Origin: Halococcaceae archaeon
Lineage (GTDB): Archaea; Halobacteriota; Halobacteria; Halobacteriales; Halalkalicoccaceae
Length of the DNA stretch: 7,128 nt
NCBI GenBank assembly: GCA_007129135.1
Contig: SKWB01000185.1
Span: 1-7,128 of the forward strand
Reading direction: 5' to 3'
The notes under the pieces were generated by a model, which saw only the letters and a list, made by a program, of their open reading frames with translations, searched no databases and was not told the DNA's origin. The translations under genes and the position numbers were made by a program. Every line of letters starts with the position of its first letter. Position 1 is the stretch's first letter. Of this stretch, positions 5,786 through 7,128 are shown in pieces.

Positions 5786-5798
5786 GGTATCACATACC
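5786..5798. repeat. Inverted repeat next to the rnhA start codon
   Basis: GGTAT-CAC-ATACC has perfect 5 bp arms and directly abuts the rnhA ATG, between it and the TATA box. A protein bound here would cover the transcription start. The dyad is short and may be chance. Confidence 0.25.
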
Positions 5799-5805
5799 GC
5801 CCCAG

Positions 5806-5814
5806 AAATATAAG
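5806..5814 (-). promoter_or_regulatory. TATA box of the RNase HI-like gene
   Basis: Read on the minus strand, GTGAAACTTATATTTCTG contains a purine-rich BRE-like GAAAC followed by TTATATTT. The centre is about 25 bases before the rnhA ATG, the normal archaeal spacing to the transcription start, so the mRNA should be leaderless. This is the best promoter in the window. The AT-rich core also reads AAATATAAG on the plus strand, so bidirectional initiation towards the solute-binding-protein gene is conceivable. Confidence 0.65.
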
Positions 5815-5889
5815 TTTCACGTCAATCGAAGAGAGGGACGAGTCGGGCGGGAAACCGAGCGAAGAGGGCGGTCCGTCGCTCCCCGATGC

Positions 5890-5929
5890 GGTAGTCGAAA
5901 GCTATTTCGTTGTGGTTTGTGAGACTACC
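5890..5929 (+). promoter_or_regulatory. Promoter region with nested inverted repeats, solute-binding-protein gene
   Basis: CGAAAGCTATTTCG (5896-5909) has 5 bp arms around a GCTA centre and includes a TATA-like GCTATTT about 27 bases before the ATG at 5932, consistent with a leaderless mRNA. Flanking it are GGTAGTC (5890-5896) and its exact reverse complement GACTACC (5923-5929), one on each side of the TATA-like element and just ahead of the start codon. Regulation of an uptake operon by a factor binding here is plausible but inferred. The gap from rnhA to this gene (5786-5931) holds no reading frame I support. Confidence 0.4.
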
Positions 5930-5931
5930 TC

Positions 5932-7128
5932 ATGGCACCAGAACGACGCGGGCGGGCGGTCGGCCGACGGACGTACCTCCGGTTCGCCGGAGCCGCGACG
6001 GCGAGCGCGGTGCTGGCCGGCTGTCTCGACGGCGAGGACCCGGACGACCCCGAAGAGCCCGACGACGACGAGGCCGACGACGACGTCGAGACCGACGACG
6101 ACGAGGCCGACGACGACGACGTCGAAACCGACGACGACGACACCTCGGTGACGATCACCCAGGGGCAGTTCGCGTCGACGCTCGACCCACAGGATCACCG
6201 GGAGACCCCGACGGACAACGTCATCCTGCAGGCGTACGAGGGACTGCTCGACCGCGAACCGGACGGCACGATCCGTGAGGGCCTCGCGACCGAGTGGGAG
6301 TACATCGACGAGGACGAGGGACAGGTCCGCTTCGAGTTCAGAGACGGCGTGACGTTCCACAACGGCGACGAGCTGACGATGGAGGACGTCGCCTACAGCA
6401 TCCTCCGCGTCGTGGACGAGGACGTCGGCATCGTGAGCCCACAGGCGGACCAGTTGGCGGGCGTGGAGGACGCCGAACCGGACGGCGAGGACGCCCTGAT
6501 CGTCACCTCCGACGGCGTGAACCCGATGGTGTTCAACAACTTCGCCTCCTACTGCCAGGTGATGCAGGAGTCCTGGACCGAGGAGATGGGCGACGAGGTC
6601 GGTCAGGAGATCAACGGGACGGGGCCGTACCAGCTAGAGGAGTTCACCGAGGACGAGTTCGCCCGGTTCGTCGTCTACGACGACTACTGGGGCGACGAGG
6701 TCGAGGTGGAGGAGGTCGTCTACGACGCGGCCTCCGAGTCGAGCACGCGGGTGAACAGCCTGCTCGCCGGCGAGAGCGACGTGATCGAGAGCGTCCCCCC
6801 GCAGGACGCCCCCCGCGTCGAGGACGAGGACGGGACGACGATCGAGGCGGTACCGAGCACGCGCGTGCTGTTCATGCCGATGCGAAACGACGTCGAACCG
6901 TTCGACAGCCTCGAGTTCCGCCAGGCGATGAACTACGCGATCGACCTCGACTCGATCATCGAGGAGATCCTCGCGGGCTTCGGCGACCCGACCGGCCAGC
7001 CGACGCTCGAGGGCTACGTCGGCTACAACGAGGATATCGACCCCTACCCGTACGACCCGGAGATGGCCGAGGAGCTGGTCGACGAGAGCGGCTACTCGGG
7101 TGCGGAGATCGAACTCCACGCGCCGGCG
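5932..7128 (+). CDS. ABC transporter solute-binding lipoprotein, family 5 (DppA/OppA-like), N-terminal part
   Basis: The first 399 residues are present and the gene runs off the right edge; family members are usually 500-600 residues. It is an extracytoplasmic receptor for a peptide/nickel-type ABC importer. A twin-arginine signal (G11-R-R-T-Y-L-R-F) leads to a hydrophobic stretch and the lipobox L28-A-G-C31, so it should be folded inside, exported by Tat and lipid-anchored at Cys31. An acidic linker (34-71, almost only Asp and Glu) follows. The mature fold shows SBP_5 features: ITQGQFASTLDPQDHRET (75-92), the signature around FRDGVTFHNGDELTMEDVAY (136-155), GTGPYQLEEF (229-238) and the FRQAMNYAIDLDSIIEEILA segment (329-348). 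The ATG is fixed by the signal peptide. Permease and ATPase genes would be expected beyond the window. The ligand cannot be deduced; peptides are only the family default. Confidence 0.93.
   Translation, partial: MAPERRGRAVGRRTYLRFAGAATASAVLAGCLDGEDPDDPEEPDDDEADDDVETDDDEADDDDVETDDDDTSVTITQGQFASTLDPQDHRETPTDNVILQAYEGLLDREPDGTIREGLATEWEYIDEDEGQVRFEFRDGVTFHNGDELTMEDVAYSILRVVDEDVGIVSPQADQLAGVEDAEPDGEDALIVTSDGVNPMVFNNFASYCQVMQESWTEEMGDEVGQEINGTGPYQLEEFTEDEFARFVVYDDYWGDEVEVEEVVYDAASESSTRVNSLLAGESDVIESVPPQDAPRVEDEDGTTIEAVPSTRVLFMPMRNDVEPFDSLEFRQAMNYAIDLDSIIEEILAGFGDPTGQPTLEGYVGYNEDIDPYPYDPEMAEELVDESGYSGAEIELHAPA
6061..6144 (+). repeat. Tandem coding repeat in the acidic linker
   Basis: Two near-identical units are in frame: 11 codons at 6061-6093 (DDDEADDDVET) and 12 codons at 6094-6129 (DDDEADDDDVET). 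A partial third unit at 6130-6144 reads DDDDT. The units differ by one inserted GAC codon and one GAG/GAA change. This indicates recent duplication by slippage in the spacer between lipid anchor and binding domain, and the copy number probably varies between strains. Confidence 0.8.

Noticed and set aside
6061..6144. Possible CRISPR-like array or non-coding satellite
   Set aside because: The repeats are in frame, directly adjacent without unique spacers, and encode a typical haloarchaeal lipoprotein linker.
4766..6151. A 461-codon plus-strand open frame crossing the ends of the M24-fold, RNase HI-like and solute-binding-protein genes
   Set aside because: It is off-frame to three well-supported genes. 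Its translation is Arg/Gly-rich and ends in Thr/Arg repeats produced by the frame-shifted Asp linker.

Overview
The window is chromosomal DNA from a haloarchaeon (class Halobacteria). It is very GC-rich, with coding frames ending mostly in G or C. The predicted soluble proteins are strongly acidic, and the exported lipoprotein has a twin-arginine signal followed by an Asp/Glu-rich linker. An archaeal clamp-loader large subunit and TATA-like boxes about 25 bases before start codons (leaderless mRNAs) fit this. I could not place the genus.

Layout, left to right: the first 26 codons of an HTH-type regulator (minus strand, running off the left edge); a dyad-rich divergent gap; a GNAT acetyltransferase (+) facing a pyridoxamine-phosphate-oxidase-like flavoprotein (-); the replication factor C large subunit rfcL (+), divergent from the flavoprotein gene; a 54-residue zinc-ribbon microprotein (+); about 200 bp with no convincing gene; a CtaA/Cox15-type membrane protein for heme A synthesis (-); a creatinase/M24-fold protein (+), divergent from ctaA; an RNase HI-like protein (-) whose 3' end overlaps that of the M24 gene; and the N-terminal 399 residues of a family 5 (dipeptide/oligopeptide-type) ABC transporter solute-binding lipoprotein (+), running off the right edge.

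The genes do not form one pathway. Neighbours mostly alternate in strand, so most are probably transcribed alone. Two housekeeping themes are present: DNA replication and RNA:DNA hybrid metabolism (rfcL, RNase HI), and respiration (ctaA). Peptide or solute uptake starts at the right edge. I see no CRISPR array, insertion sequence, integrase, tRNA or rRNA gene, and no sign of a mobile island or a multi-gene defence system.

The observations most worth following are protein-level departures from family norms. The M24-fold protein has lost four of the five metal ligands but has its own distinctive motif. The ctaA product keeps heme-ligand histidines only in its N-terminal half. The RNase HI-like protein has His where the fourth catalytic Asp is expected. 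The microprotein and several dyads at divergent promoters are secondary.
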